From the NCBI GenBank assembly GCA_033439265.1, contig JAVTVX010000013.1, positions 16,162,500-16,226,499 of the forward strand: a DNA stretch of 64,000 nucleotides, read 5' to 3'. The notes under the pieces were generated by a model. It searched no databases and was not told the origin of the DNA. It saw only the letters and a list, made by a program, of their open reading frames with translations. How positions within the stretch are numbered: position 1 is the first letter of the stretch; the number at the start of each line of letters is the position of its first letter. Shown here one piece after another: positions 49,680 to 60,123 of the stretch. The position numbers and the translations under genes were made by a program. Source of the DNA: Dillenia suffruticosa. Its lineage: Eukaryota; Streptophyta; Magnoliopsida; Dilleniales; Dilleniaceae.

Positions 49680-50630
49680 CCCGTAAATATAAGAAGCAAA
49701 TCCCAAACAGTAACGATCAAAGAGAGAATTTTAAAGCCGCTCATTGGATCATTCAACAATATGACGGCTGCGATGCTTGCCAGAGGCACCCTTACTGCAT
49801 TAAGAACACCAGCAACCACGCAGTGCTTCCCAAAACTCCCAACTGACAAGTAAAGTCACCCCAGATGAGAACAAGCTCATATGAAGTTCACCACCCTTAA
49901 AATTCACTTGCCTCAAGAACTCATCCCTCGAAAGTCCTTGAAAACAATTATTCCAATAGTTGTGAATACAAAGGCAAACAAAGAGACCACAACTTGCTGT
50001 TCCAAAACTACATGGAAGGAAATCCTTCCGAGAAGTCTGACAAAAACTAGCTCTGAAAGAGCAAAGATTAGTCCATGAAGAGCAGATCCTAGTAAATCCC
50101 ATACGTAGGGCATAATATATTGGCTGTTACTCACATTCCCATATCTGTCTGAGTTTGAATCCAAGGCAATGATAGTCATAGTAGCAGTGATGAGTACGGT
50201 AGCATTTATCCAGTTTAGTCTGTTCGTCATTATGAAGTATCCAAACAATGTGGAGAACACAAGCGAGGAAGATGCAAGAAGAGAGCCGGTGGATGCAGGG
50301 AGGTAGGCATAGGCATATGCATGCATAAGATTATCTGCAGCACTTGACAATGTATGCGAGTGAGCTATAATGTTAGAGAAGTAGGAAATATTCTGCAAAT
50401 GCAGTACAAAGGGTATTGGGATCAGAGCTGTCAGAGGCCAGCCAGAGGCTGCGACCCATGAGATGATCCACTTGTGCCACCATTGGATTAGTAAACACGC
50501 AATAGAAGGCTAGAAGCAGGGAATGCTACAAGCATTGCAGTGCTACTTAGAATTAGTAGAATCCAATGTGAGATTGGTTTCTCTTGTGTGCCTCCCTTCT
50601 TGTGGTCTTCAGGTTGGAAACCTGGTCTAA
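49680..50630 (-). pseudogene. Purine permease (PUP family) pseudogene
   Basis: Intact members are about 10-helix plasma-membrane importers of purines and related compounds. Homology runs through KPISHWILLILSSTAMLVAFPAS (50520-50590), WIISWVAASGWPLTAL, SSAADNLMHAYAYAYLPAST, a long open block to FKDFRGMS (about 49920), then FKGGELHMSLF and AGVLNAVRVPLASIAAVIL...DPMSGFKILSLIVTVW. The blocks are in different frames: an in-frame stop at 50488-50490, a frame change near 50470, and further changes near 49915 and 49850. A segment before SSAADNL looks shortened. The normal C-terminal helix end decays after about 49700. No start codon or first exon is seen; a SINE sits where the 5' part should be. It is probably dead, unless assembly errors explain the shifts. 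It most resembles Arabidopsis PUP5 and relatives from memory. Confidence 0.8.
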
Positions 50631-50820
50631 CAAAGAAGGTGATTTGGTACCAACAGCTAGTTGGTTCAAGGTAATGTTACGTTTTAAGTAAGGTCTCAAA
50701 TTTCGAATCTCAGCTAACAGAAAAAAGAGGCACAGATAGAGTTTTGTTCCTCAATGGTCTAACTTGATTCTAACCAGATTTAATCAGATGTAAAATGATT
50801 ATAGAATACCGATAATTTGT
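50631..50820 (+). repeat. tRNA-derived SINE, copy 8, next to the permease pseudogene
   Basis: A box CTAGTTGGTTCAAGGTAA, B-box relic CAAATTTCGAATCTC and a 3' part CCAGATTTAATCAG...GAATACCGATAATT, followed by a T run. It abuts the truncated 5' side of the pseudogene. Confidence 0.6.
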
Positions 50821-50906
50821 TTTTTTTTTTTAAAAGGTGGTTTGGTAGATGTATTCACCAGCGGTCTCTCAAGTTCAAAAACCTAAAGAATCTTCTGAGT
50901 GAAAAG

Positions 50907-51247
50907 TGTTAGAAATAAACAGACTCTGATACCATGTTAGAAAAAGAAAAATAAAACAGAAAGAACAGAGAGAATAAAGAGAGAAGATTGAGAGAAAATA
51001 ACTCATATATTATGTATAGTATTATGTTGTGTTGTTAATTTATTGTACAAACGCCCTATTTATAAGGTGATTCCACGAAAACAAAAAAGGAAAGAATAAA
51101 AATAGAATATTTACAAAATTGGTAAAAATAAATGAAATATTCCAATATTGAAATTTCGAAAAGTCAATATTTCCAAAATTTCTTCAATTTGGAAACTTAC
51201 AAAACTTCTTCAATGAGATTTCTTCAATTTAGGAATATTTCTTAACA
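50907..51247 (-). repeat. 3' LTR of the small copia element
   Basis: Matches 52001-52319. It begins TGTTAAGAAATATTCC (minus strand) and ends TTTCTAACA. A primer-site-like TGGTATCAGAGTCTG lies 16 bases inside its end. Confidence 0.75.
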
Positions 51248-52000
51248 TCCCCCCTTAAACTCAAGATGGAAGTAGATAAGTGATTTTGAATTTGTGTAGT
51301 AAATCATCATGACGCTCAAAAAATGAATCAAGATTATAAAGAAGCCTTATGCCAGAGATTAAAGAACCGCCAAGAACAATACAATAGTTTGTAGTAAATC
51401 GTCCATTAATAGGATCACCAGACCAATCAGTATCAGAATAAGCACATAATTGATACCGTAGAAAATACAGTACAATAAACTGAGTAGAAAATAATATAAT
51501 AGTAGAATACTCAATAGCAGACTAGAGAAAACAGACAGATAAAACAGAAGGAATAAGCAAATTAAGTAGAATATGATATAATAGTAAAATCCTCAATAGC
51601 AGAATAAGATAGAGGAAATAAAGTAGACTGAGTAGAAGATGATATAATAGTAAAATTTTCAGCAGTAAACTCAGAGAAAAAGTAGATGAATTGAAGAATC
51701 AAGCAGAATAGCAAAATACTAAAACTGAGTATAAGAGGAGGTAATAGTAGAATTCTCAAAAGCGTAAGATATTGTTGAGAACTAACAGAAGAAAGCAGAG
51801 GAATTGAAAAATAAAACAAAATCTTCAATAGTAGAAAAGTAATAGACTGCAAAATATTGTTGAGAACCAGCAAAAAAATGATTTTGGACAGTAGAAATAG
51901 GTTAAAAAATATCTAATTTCTCCATAACTAGAAAAAAATATCTAATTGATGAGAAAAATAGAAAAAAAATATCCAATCGAATACCTAGTACTCTGATACC

Positions 52001-52319
52001 TGTTAGAAATAAACAGACTCTGATACCATATTAGAAAAAGGATAATAAAGTAGAAAAACAGAGAAAATAAAGAGAGAAAGACCGAGAGAAAATAACTCAT
52101 ATATTATGTATTGTATTATATTGTACCTAATTTATAAGGTGATTTCATGAAAACAAAAAAGAAAAGAATAAAAGTAGAATATTTACAAAATTGATAAGAA
52201 TAAATGAAGTATTTCAATATTAAAATTTCAGAAAATCAATATTTCTAAAATTTTTTCAATTTGGAAACTTTTAAAACTTTTTTAATGAGATATTTTCAAT
52301 TTAGAAATATTTCTTAACA
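52001..52319 (-). repeat. 5' LTR of the small copia element
   Basis: Same structure as 50907-51247, including the internal primer-site-like motif. A second primer-site motif follows directly outside (51990-52000). Confidence 0.75.
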
Positions 52320-52324
52320 AAAAC

Positions 52325-53030
52325 AAAAAGGACACAAACGAGAATGACACAAACGTGTTGATTAGAGAATTGAATTCCTACACATCAAACAAATCTAATA
52401 ATGATCCGATACGGCTATTCAATCGGTGCAAATTGATTCATTTTCTCTTGAGGCAAAGAAGAGGATATGATATGATATGAATCAATGCTACGATTGTAAT
52501 CAATGACCAGAATCACAGCAATTGCTAGTGCGATGATATTGTCCTTAATGGAGAAATAGCATCTCATTTTCTTATCATATGATTGTAATAGAACTTAAAT
52601 GTGTATAATATTTACGATTGATTTTGTATTATTTTTTAATAAATATGACACTAATATTTATATTTTGAGACATTTGATTTAGAATGAAACTTATTATGGA
52701 AAGAGAAGAAAAATAAGATAAATTGGAGTAATTTTATAAAATATGAAAAATTTGACAGTAATACTCTTTTATTAGCACGTGTGCACGTTGATCACAAAAG
52801 GTAAACAAGAAGCTTTGAAAATTTACCATAGTAAAATTCCTTTTTCAATTGCACATTCAAGAAAAAATTAGGATAGAATTTGAGATATTGAATGTATTTA
52901 TTCAATTCTTAATATTTAGGAAAAATAAAATTTTGAAAATATAAATCTCTTAAAATATTATATTTTAAGAAATTTATTTTTTATTTATTTTTTATTTATT
53001 TTTTATTTATTTAGTAATTATTTAGGATTA
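52325..53030. other. AT-rich region between two LTR elements
   Basis: No gene is recognised. It may include the start of the gypsy LTR, whose boundary could not be placed. Confidence 0.4.
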
Positions 53031-53781
53031 GTAACAGACTACCTATATATATATTCTCTTTATCTTGACTTCAGAAGAACTTTTGGAGGTGTGTGGTGTG
53101 CGACCCCAAGGGGGCAGCAGCCCGCTGCAAGGGAGAAGAGCACATTTTCCTTGTTCCTTGACTTGGAAGCAAACATATTCTGGTGGTGAAAGGTTGCAGG
53201 CGGGAAAGCACACTTTTCTTGTAATTTCATTCAACAGAATATTACCAGAAAAGCATTGAAGGCTGCAGCTGGGAAAGCAGATTTTTGCTTGCCAATCTTT
53301 ATTACTTGGAAGCAATAAAAATTTATTGTGAATTTTCTTTTATTATGAGTTCATTCTAATTTTTTTCTAAATAAAAAATTATTGAAATCTTGATAAATGA
53401 TGATTGTGAGATCTAAATAATCTTATTTGCTTGATATATGTGGATATTTATTTATTTAATCTCTATACTGAATGTTTATAATTGTTTTAGAATTATTAAA
53501 TAGAACGTTATATTTAATAACTCTATAATAGTCCACAACCATTTAAAAACAACAAAATTTATGTATTTTTAATAAAATGGTAATTGACATAATTTTATAG
53601 TATCGTCAGTGGTAGAATTTATATTAAGAGATTAGATAATCTAATTTAAATAAATTTATGTTGTAATTTATAATTAGAATTGGATCTCTCTAAATCTTAA
53701 TACTGTCGGAATATTAAATCCAACGAGAGTTTCTTGAATTGTCTTTCAATTAGAAAAGTAATTAACAATAATATCTTAATT

Positions 53782-54158
53782 ACCGAAAAAGTAAGGAGAA
53801 ATCAGTCATTTCGTGATATTTAGCAGCTATAACCAATTTATTTGTATAATATCGAGTAATTTTTGTATCGATAATCAATCAAATATATCAAGATAAAAAT
53901 AATTTCTTTGGCTAGATTTTACCCTAATTGACATCCTTTCTTTTAATTGGTGTTATCTAATTATTTTATTTTGGTTAATTTTCATTGATTTATTTACTTA
54001 GTTATTTTGGATAATTTCACAAAAACCTCACATATTTTTATTTTTATTTTCATTAAAAAAGATAAATCTGCCACTCCATGTGTATTCGACCCTGCTTACC
54101 CAAAACTCATCTTTAGTGAAGTAGATAATTTTATTTTTGGTTGTTTGATAACACACCA
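53782..54158 (+). repeat. Part of the gypsy 5' LTR shared with the 3' copy
   Basis: About 377 bp from GAAAAAGTAAGGAGA to ACACACCA aligns with 55050-55418. LTR sequence probably extends further left, through the GC-richer patch at 53085-53290. Confidence 0.7.
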
Positions 54159-55049
54159 AATTTTGGCGCCATTTTCCAGGGAACAGTGTTAAGTGATTTA
54201 TTTCTTTTAAGTTTTATTTTCCTTTTTATTTTTGGGATTAATATTTGTAGTGAATTTACTGTAAGTTTGTTAACGACATAGAAGAGAAGGATTTTAAACA
54301 CTCGGATATGACCAGTCAAAAGATTTTAAGAGAGTTGTTATTTCCTGATTTTAATGAATATGTTTTTTGTAGTGATTTTTCTAATATTGAGACTTCCCAA
54401 CAATTTAGAATAAGACAAGAAATTTCAAAGAGAGTCAATGAGGTATGTGATATTTCCCTTCGTCAAAAATTGAAAGAACTAACGTCTCTTATGCGTAATT
54501 TTATTGTAGGAAAAACACACCCAGTACAAACTTGTAGAATTTGTTCAAAAATGGATCATCTAACCAATAAATGTTTCATTCTTTATGGTGGCCCATATTT
54601 GAACAACTATAACCAAGAATGGTGTAATGAACCATACTTCATTTATGAAAACTGGCAACAAGGATTCAAATAACAACCACAGGTCTAATTTCAATTTCAG
54701 CCTCAACAAACTTTTCGAACCAACGTATGTCTCTCGAGGAGATTATTAAAAGTTTGGCTAACAGTACTCTGTTAATTCAACAGGAAAGCCAACGATTTTA
54801 AAAAGAGACATGGACCAACATCCAAAATTTGGAGAATCAAATATTACAATTGATGGCAACCGTGAGTCGATTAGAAAAATTATCAAAAGAAGTAGAAGAC
54901 AATTTATCAAAAGTCGAAAAAGAAATGAAAATCGAGCAAATAGAGAAATCATCAACAGAGAATGCATCCACCGAGGAGGTAAGTAAAGTGTCCGACACTT
55001 TTAAAATAAAAATTTTGATTTTACCACATGTTCCCAGCAGGTTGGCATA

Positions 55050-55418
55050 ACTGAAAAAAGTAAGGAGAGATTTGTCGTTTCGTGGTATTTAACGGTTATA
55101 ACTAATTTATTCATATAATGTCGAGTAATTTTTGTACAAATGATCAATCAAGTATATCAAGTTAGAAATAATTCTTTTGGTTAGATTTTATTATCATTGA
55201 CATTTTCTCTTTTAATCGGTAGTTTTTAATTGTCTTGATTTATTTTACTTTGTTGATTTATTTATCTCATTAGTTTTAGTTAATTTTTACAAACCTCCGT
55301 ATTTTTATTTTTGTAAAAAGAAATAGATCTGTCGTTTCCTGTGGATTCTACTCTGCTAGCTCTAAACTCGTTTTTAGTGAAATAGATATTTTATTTTTTG
55401 TTGTTTGACGACATACCA
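55050..55418 (+). repeat. Truncated gypsy 3' LTR
   Basis: Starts near GAAAAAAGTAAGGAGA and ends ACATACCA. It aligns with 53782-54158. Confidence 0.7.
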
Positions 55419-56030
55419 GGTTACGGATTAATTTCAGCAGGGCACAACCTTTCCCCTCCCCCATCTCTCAAGACATGTATGATCTATTATATCTGTGTGT
55501 GTATGTATATTATGTTTAACTCTTTCTATAGAGGATCAAATAAATTAAACTGCTTGTAATGGGACAAGAAAATCGAACAAAATTTTGCCCCAGATACTGT
55601 ACAAAGGTATCCGGCATATAATGTTCTTACATTACCAACACAACTTCTTACACTCTTGCCAAATTTTTCCAACTTTTTTTTTGGCAACAAAGCAATTACA
55701 AATTATTATATTAATTCTAGAGTCTTTATCATTTTTGAAACATAGCAAGTGGTGTGTGTTGCTAATAGATATTAGTTCAAGAACAAACATTAATCAGTAG
55801 GGGGAGAACCAAACAATCGGGTATTAGATTGTAGTTTAACCAGTCGTATTATATTATGTGTCGCGTTGATGGAATACTGCAATTTAGAGGTTTATTCAGG
55901 GGGAGAACCACTCTCGACTGTACATACTGCTGCGAACAAGCCGAGGAGTTTTTCCTAACTGAATCAAGCTGCTTCTGCAAATGAGTCCAAAAGAATAGGT
56001 TCTAACTTGGCCCTTTAGCTACTTGAACTC
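55419..56030. other. Region between the gypsy remnant and the foldback element
   Basis: No gene is recognised. The phrase GGGGGAGAACCA occurs twice (about 55800 and 55899). Confidence 0.45.
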
Positions 56031-57475
56031 TAAGGAGACATATACGGTAATAACCCAATTTTTTTTTGTTAAATAATCTAAAGGAGAAACTAATTCTGGA
56101 AATAACCCACAATTGTCATGTGTTGAAATCGCGACGAGATATGACGCGGGTTGAACATGCGACATGGCCACGTTGCGCAACCTGGTGTGTTGCGTCTTCA
56201 AGACGCAGCAAAGCCACTTGGCGTGCCCTAGTACGCTGCGTCTTCAAGACGCCGTATGGCCACGTAGCGCGTCCTAGTATGCCGTGACAAGACCGCAGGC
56301 CAACACGCCGACCTGCAGACCATTTGGGTCTAACACTTGACTTAATTTGGAAAAATCGAAATCGAATTCTCTAAACATACCGTAATTCAAATGCATTGCA
56401 ACAAACTCTCACTAACTAAGCGGGCCAACGGGCCGCTTCGCGGGTTATTTGGATCTAATATTTGATTTAAATTAGGAAAACCAAAATCGAATCTTTTAAA
56501 CATGTCGCAATTCGAACGCATTGCGAAAAGCCTCACCCCACTAAGCGGGCCAACAGGCCGACCTGTTGGCCAATGGGGCCTAGCACTTGACTCGGTTTGG
56601 AGCCAATGGGACCAATTCAAACGAGTTGCAACAAGTTCTCACCCACTAAGCGGGCTAACAAGCCGCTTTACGGGCCATTGGACCTAATACTTGATTTAAT
56701 TTGGAAAAATCGAAATCGGACTCTCTAAACATGTCCAACTCGAATGCGTTGCGAAAAACTCTCACCCTACTAAGCGGGCCAACGGGCCGACCCGTGGTTC
56801 AATGGGGCTTAGCACTTGACACAGCCCTCTGTCACACATTGAGTTGTGGCATGTTTAGGGAGTCAGATTTTGGTTTTTCCAAACCGAGTCAAGTGGTAGG
56901 CCCCATTGGCCCACGGGTCGGCCCGTTGGCCTGCTTAGTGGGGTAAGGTTTTTCGCAACGCGTTCGAGTTGCGGCATGTTTAGAGAGTCCGATTTTGGTT
57001 TTTTCAAATTAAATCAAATATTAGATCCAAATGACCCGTGAAGCGGCCCGTTGGCCCGCTTAGCGGGTGAGGGCTTGTTGCAACGCGTTCAAAATGCGAC
57101 ATATTTAGAGAGTTCAATTTTAGTTTTCCCAAATTAAGTCAAATGTTAAACCCAAATGGTCCATGAGTCAGCATATTGGCTCGCGGTCTTGTCGCGGCAC
57201 ACTAGGGCACATCACGTGGCCACGTGGCCATGTCATGTCTTGAAGATGCGGCGCACTAGGGTACGCCACATGGCTTTGCCACGTGGTTTTGCCACGTCTT
57301 GAAGACGCGACACACCAGATTGCCCCACGTGGTCATGTCACGTGTTCAACCCGCGGTATATCTCGTCGCGACTCCAAACACGCGACAATGGTGGGTTATT
57401 TTCGAAATTAGTTTCTCCTCTAGATTCTTTTAATTTTTTTTTTTTTTTTGGGTTATTACCATACATGTCTCTTTA
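56031..57475. mobile_element. Foldback DNA element with long inverted arms and ~125-bp tandem units
   Basis: The ends are inverted copies: GAGACATATACGGTAATAACCC (left, from about 56035), and the same with three changes read backwards from 57473. Inverted similarity continues inward across nearly the whole element: GGAGAAACTAATT, TCGCGACGAGATAT, GCGTCTTCAAGACG and GACAAGACCGC occur in both arms. The inner parts of each arm are tandem units of 105-125 bp marked by TAAGCGGGCCAAC (at about 56417, 56542, 56647, 56771), and inverted in the right arm (about 56931, 57054). The centre is near 56830. It is much richer in GC than its flanks and has no coding capacity. It is consistent with a foldback/MULE-related element; no clear target duplication was found. 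Confidence 0.8.
57213..57344. promoter_or_regulatory. Cluster of five CACGTG motifs in the foldback right arm
   Basis: CACGTG occurs at 57213, 57221, 57280, 57326 and 57339. It is the palindromic core of the plant G-box. The left arm has decayed counterparts (CACGTT, CACTTG, CACGTA). Regulatory activity is inferred only. Confidence 0.35.
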
Positions 57476-60020
57476 ATTCCAACCCATTGTAATGGAGCTC
57501 TTCCACATGAAAGAGCCGAGTCATGGGCTGCCCATGTCTACCTTTGGGTTCTTGAAAGTTTTGGGTCTTCTTAGACCTGTTTTCAAGTTCCTCTCTTTAA
57601 GTTTCAAAACTTTCAAAAACTTTCTAGTTCCTCTCTTTCCTTCATTAATTTAGTTTAAAATTTTTAGGAATTGTGAATTGTTTCTGCCCTCTCCCTCCCC
57701 GTCATTAATTTAGGTCAATTTTTCTTTAGGAATTGGGCATCATGATTTGGATAAAAGGTAAATCTAATTTTTATCTGCATTGTGCAGACCAAGTAAATTT
57801 TAGGATAAGCATAGAATGACAAACAAATTTAGAAGCAATAAATAGTACCGGAAACTTAATACGTTTTTTAGAAACTTTCTACCCAGTTCCCTCTGGGAAA
57901 GTTTCATTTCTTTAAAAATGACATAAGATATTATATAAATGAATTAGGTTAGAGATAAAGGCATTCAACCCATTTTTTTGTTAACGGATATTTACTGCTA
58001 TGTGTCAATAAATTTTAATTCAAGTGATATTAATCCTCCTTCTCTTTATAATATACTCAGTTTTGAGTTTCACTATGAATAAAAAAATATATATATTTAC
58101 TACTTTGTCTCGGTGTTACCGTGAAATCCCACATTTCACCGCAAGAAAACAGGGTTTCTATGACAAATCAATTTGGCCCGTCAAAAAAACCCCATTTTTT
58201 TTTTTGATAATATCATACAACACCCACTATTCTTTAAGTTCTAATTCTCTGGTGATGATACTACTTTTCAGCCTCTGGTTGCCATTGCCAAGGTGTGGAA
58301 AGGGATGAGCAGAGAGCACCCGAACTCGTTTCCTGCAAATGGTGGTAAATTTTGGTGCAATCACACAGGTTCAAACAAGTCTCCAGAACCGTGTAGCATT
58401 CAAACAGCGGGCAAGGGTATTATGGGATTGTTGGGATTGCTAACAGACTCTGCTAGTGCCTTGTCCCCTGGCGGATGACCCGGGGTTAATAGCCGATTCA
58501 CGATAATTTTTGTTAATTAATATTAATATTTGATTGTCTAAGTAGCCATTATTATTTATGTATAAAAAAATTATGGATTTAATTTTTAAAAATATTTCTT
58601 CTCATGTTATTATTATATATTAAAATATAAAATTTATAAATCAAACACCCGTAATTTTTATTTTTACAAATAATAAATTCAAATATATATTATAAAAAAA
58701 TGATACAAATCATATACCATCCATAACTTAAAAAAAGATAATTTTTTTACTATTTAAAAAAATCAATTAATCCAAATAAATAACATAATAATAATTTAAA
58801 TAAATCTTATCTTATTAAAAAAATCCTAAACAAATAATTTGCTATACAATTCCAATTGTAGAATTTGTTGATATTTGTTGTCATTGATATAAAATGGGTA
58901 TAATATTAAAAAAATTGTCCAAAACCCGTTTTTGAATAATCAAAAATTATTTTGAGTAGTTGATAACTTTTTTACTATTTTTAGATCACTCGGGGCTCCA
59001 TCTGAGTACCGTTAAAAAGGTCAAAAATCCAAAAGCACCCCCTAACATCGGCACAAAACACCCTTAGACTTTTTTTGTTCTATTTTATAGCATTTGAGAA
59101 TATATTGTGCAACAAAATTCTTAATTAAAAAAAAATCCTTCCTTACGCCTAGCTCGAAAATTTTGAACTAATTTGCATGATTTTGATATATTATAAAGTG
59201 GGGGTAAGTTTGAATTTTTTTTTTATTATATAAAAATTTTGATCTTAAAATTTAAGATTGAGGGAGGGGGATTGGACCGTCGCCGGCATAGTAGGGTAAG
59301 TATGATTTTGTCACTATTTAAGGCTCAAGACATTAAATAAGTAGGTGTGCTTTTCAAAAAGTAGATTTACTTATATTAGCTTTTTAGTCAAATATAGCAT
59401 GAACAATGCGTCTTCGTAATATCAACGAGAGAGAACAAAACTCTATCCACTTTAGACCATAATTTAATAAATCTATTATTTTAATTTATTATAACCCATT
59501 TTTATGGGCAAAAACATTGTACCAAGACTACTATAATTAACTGGACCCAGTAATCGTACATTAGTAATCTGTGTTGTTTCCCACAAAAGATTCACATTTA
59601 TACTATGCATTAAATTATTTTTCTTTCCAATTCAACGTAAGAAAACAATCACCTGCCAGTCACGTGATCCGCGGGAGCCTAGGAATATATGCTCGTTGAA
59701 CCGCAGGAGCACAACAACACTGCATCAAAGTCTATCGTGAGCTCACTAAGGCTTACGAGTTGAATTATGGTTTATTACGTGGCGAGATATAATCAGTTGA
59801 CATATAAATCTATCGTGGGCTGCGTAGAAGATAATGATAAGCCGCAACCGCATCCTTAGTCACTATGTCAGAGTCAGGACACGGCGTTAGAAAACGTCAA
59901 GCTGAGATCTACTGGGGCAAAAGTAACGGAATGATAAACGGCGTTTGTTTCGAAGAACTCCCAAAAACCACCTGAGTCAATTCTCGGTCAGCACTATCGG
60001 TACCCTCTCTCTCTCTCTCT
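57476..60020. other. Intergenic region, no gene called
   Basis: Mostly AT-rich. A more balanced stretch (about 58260-58480) follows a TTTTCAG acceptor-like site and keeps a frame open for about 70 codons (ending LTDSASALSPGG), with no recognised family. CACGTGATCCGCGGG near 59660 is a GC-rich patch upstream of the next gene. Confidence 0.5.
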
Positions 60021-60025
60021 TTCTC

Positions 60026-60033
60026 TATAAAAT
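60026..60033 (+). promoter_or_regulatory. TATA box of the acidic-protein gene
   Basis: TATAAAAT lies 98 bp before the start codon, preceded by a CT tract (60005-60024). Confidence 0.45.
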
Positions 60034-60123
60034 AAAGAAAAGAAAACAGAAACTGATATTTCTCTCTCATGTTGGCAGCGACAACGCGTTTCGGACACTG
60101 AAGGTGAAGAGAGAGAGAGAGAG

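Larger units (their letters stand above)
50907..52319 (-). mobile_element. Small Ty1/copia deletion derivative, broken
   Basis: A fossil of about 1.4 kb read on the minus strand. It has two LTRs, a tRNA-Met-type primer site (GGTATCAGAGT, minus strand, next to 52001), a purine tract (GAGTTTAAGGGGGGA) before the 3' LTR and a short interior. Part of the interior (about 51330-51450) still resembles copia RNase H (SDTDWSG motif); the rest is a low-complexity run of diverged repeats. Nearly all of gag-pol is absent. The flanking AAAAG and AAAAC may be a 5-bp target duplication. The LTRs differ by roughly a tenth plus indels, so it is old. Confidence 0.75.
53030..55418 (+). mobile_element. Ty3/gypsy (Athila/Tat-like) LTR element, broken remnant
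   Basis: A fossil with a long 5' LTR (start uncertain, end 54158), a primer site TTTTGGCGCC just after it as in plant Athila/Tat gypsy elements, gag remains with a CCHC knuckle (CRICSKMDHLTNKC, about 54540) and a coiled-coil-like gag tail (about 54830-55040). A partial 3' LTR follows at about 55050-55418. Protease, RT and integrase are missing. It is broken in several places. The LTR pair differs by roughly a fifth by eye, so it is older than the copia elements. Confidence 0.7.

Noticed and set aside
51562-51873. 103-codon minus-strand frame rich in Leu, Phe and Ser
   Set aside because: Lies in the diverged simple repeats inside the small copia element.
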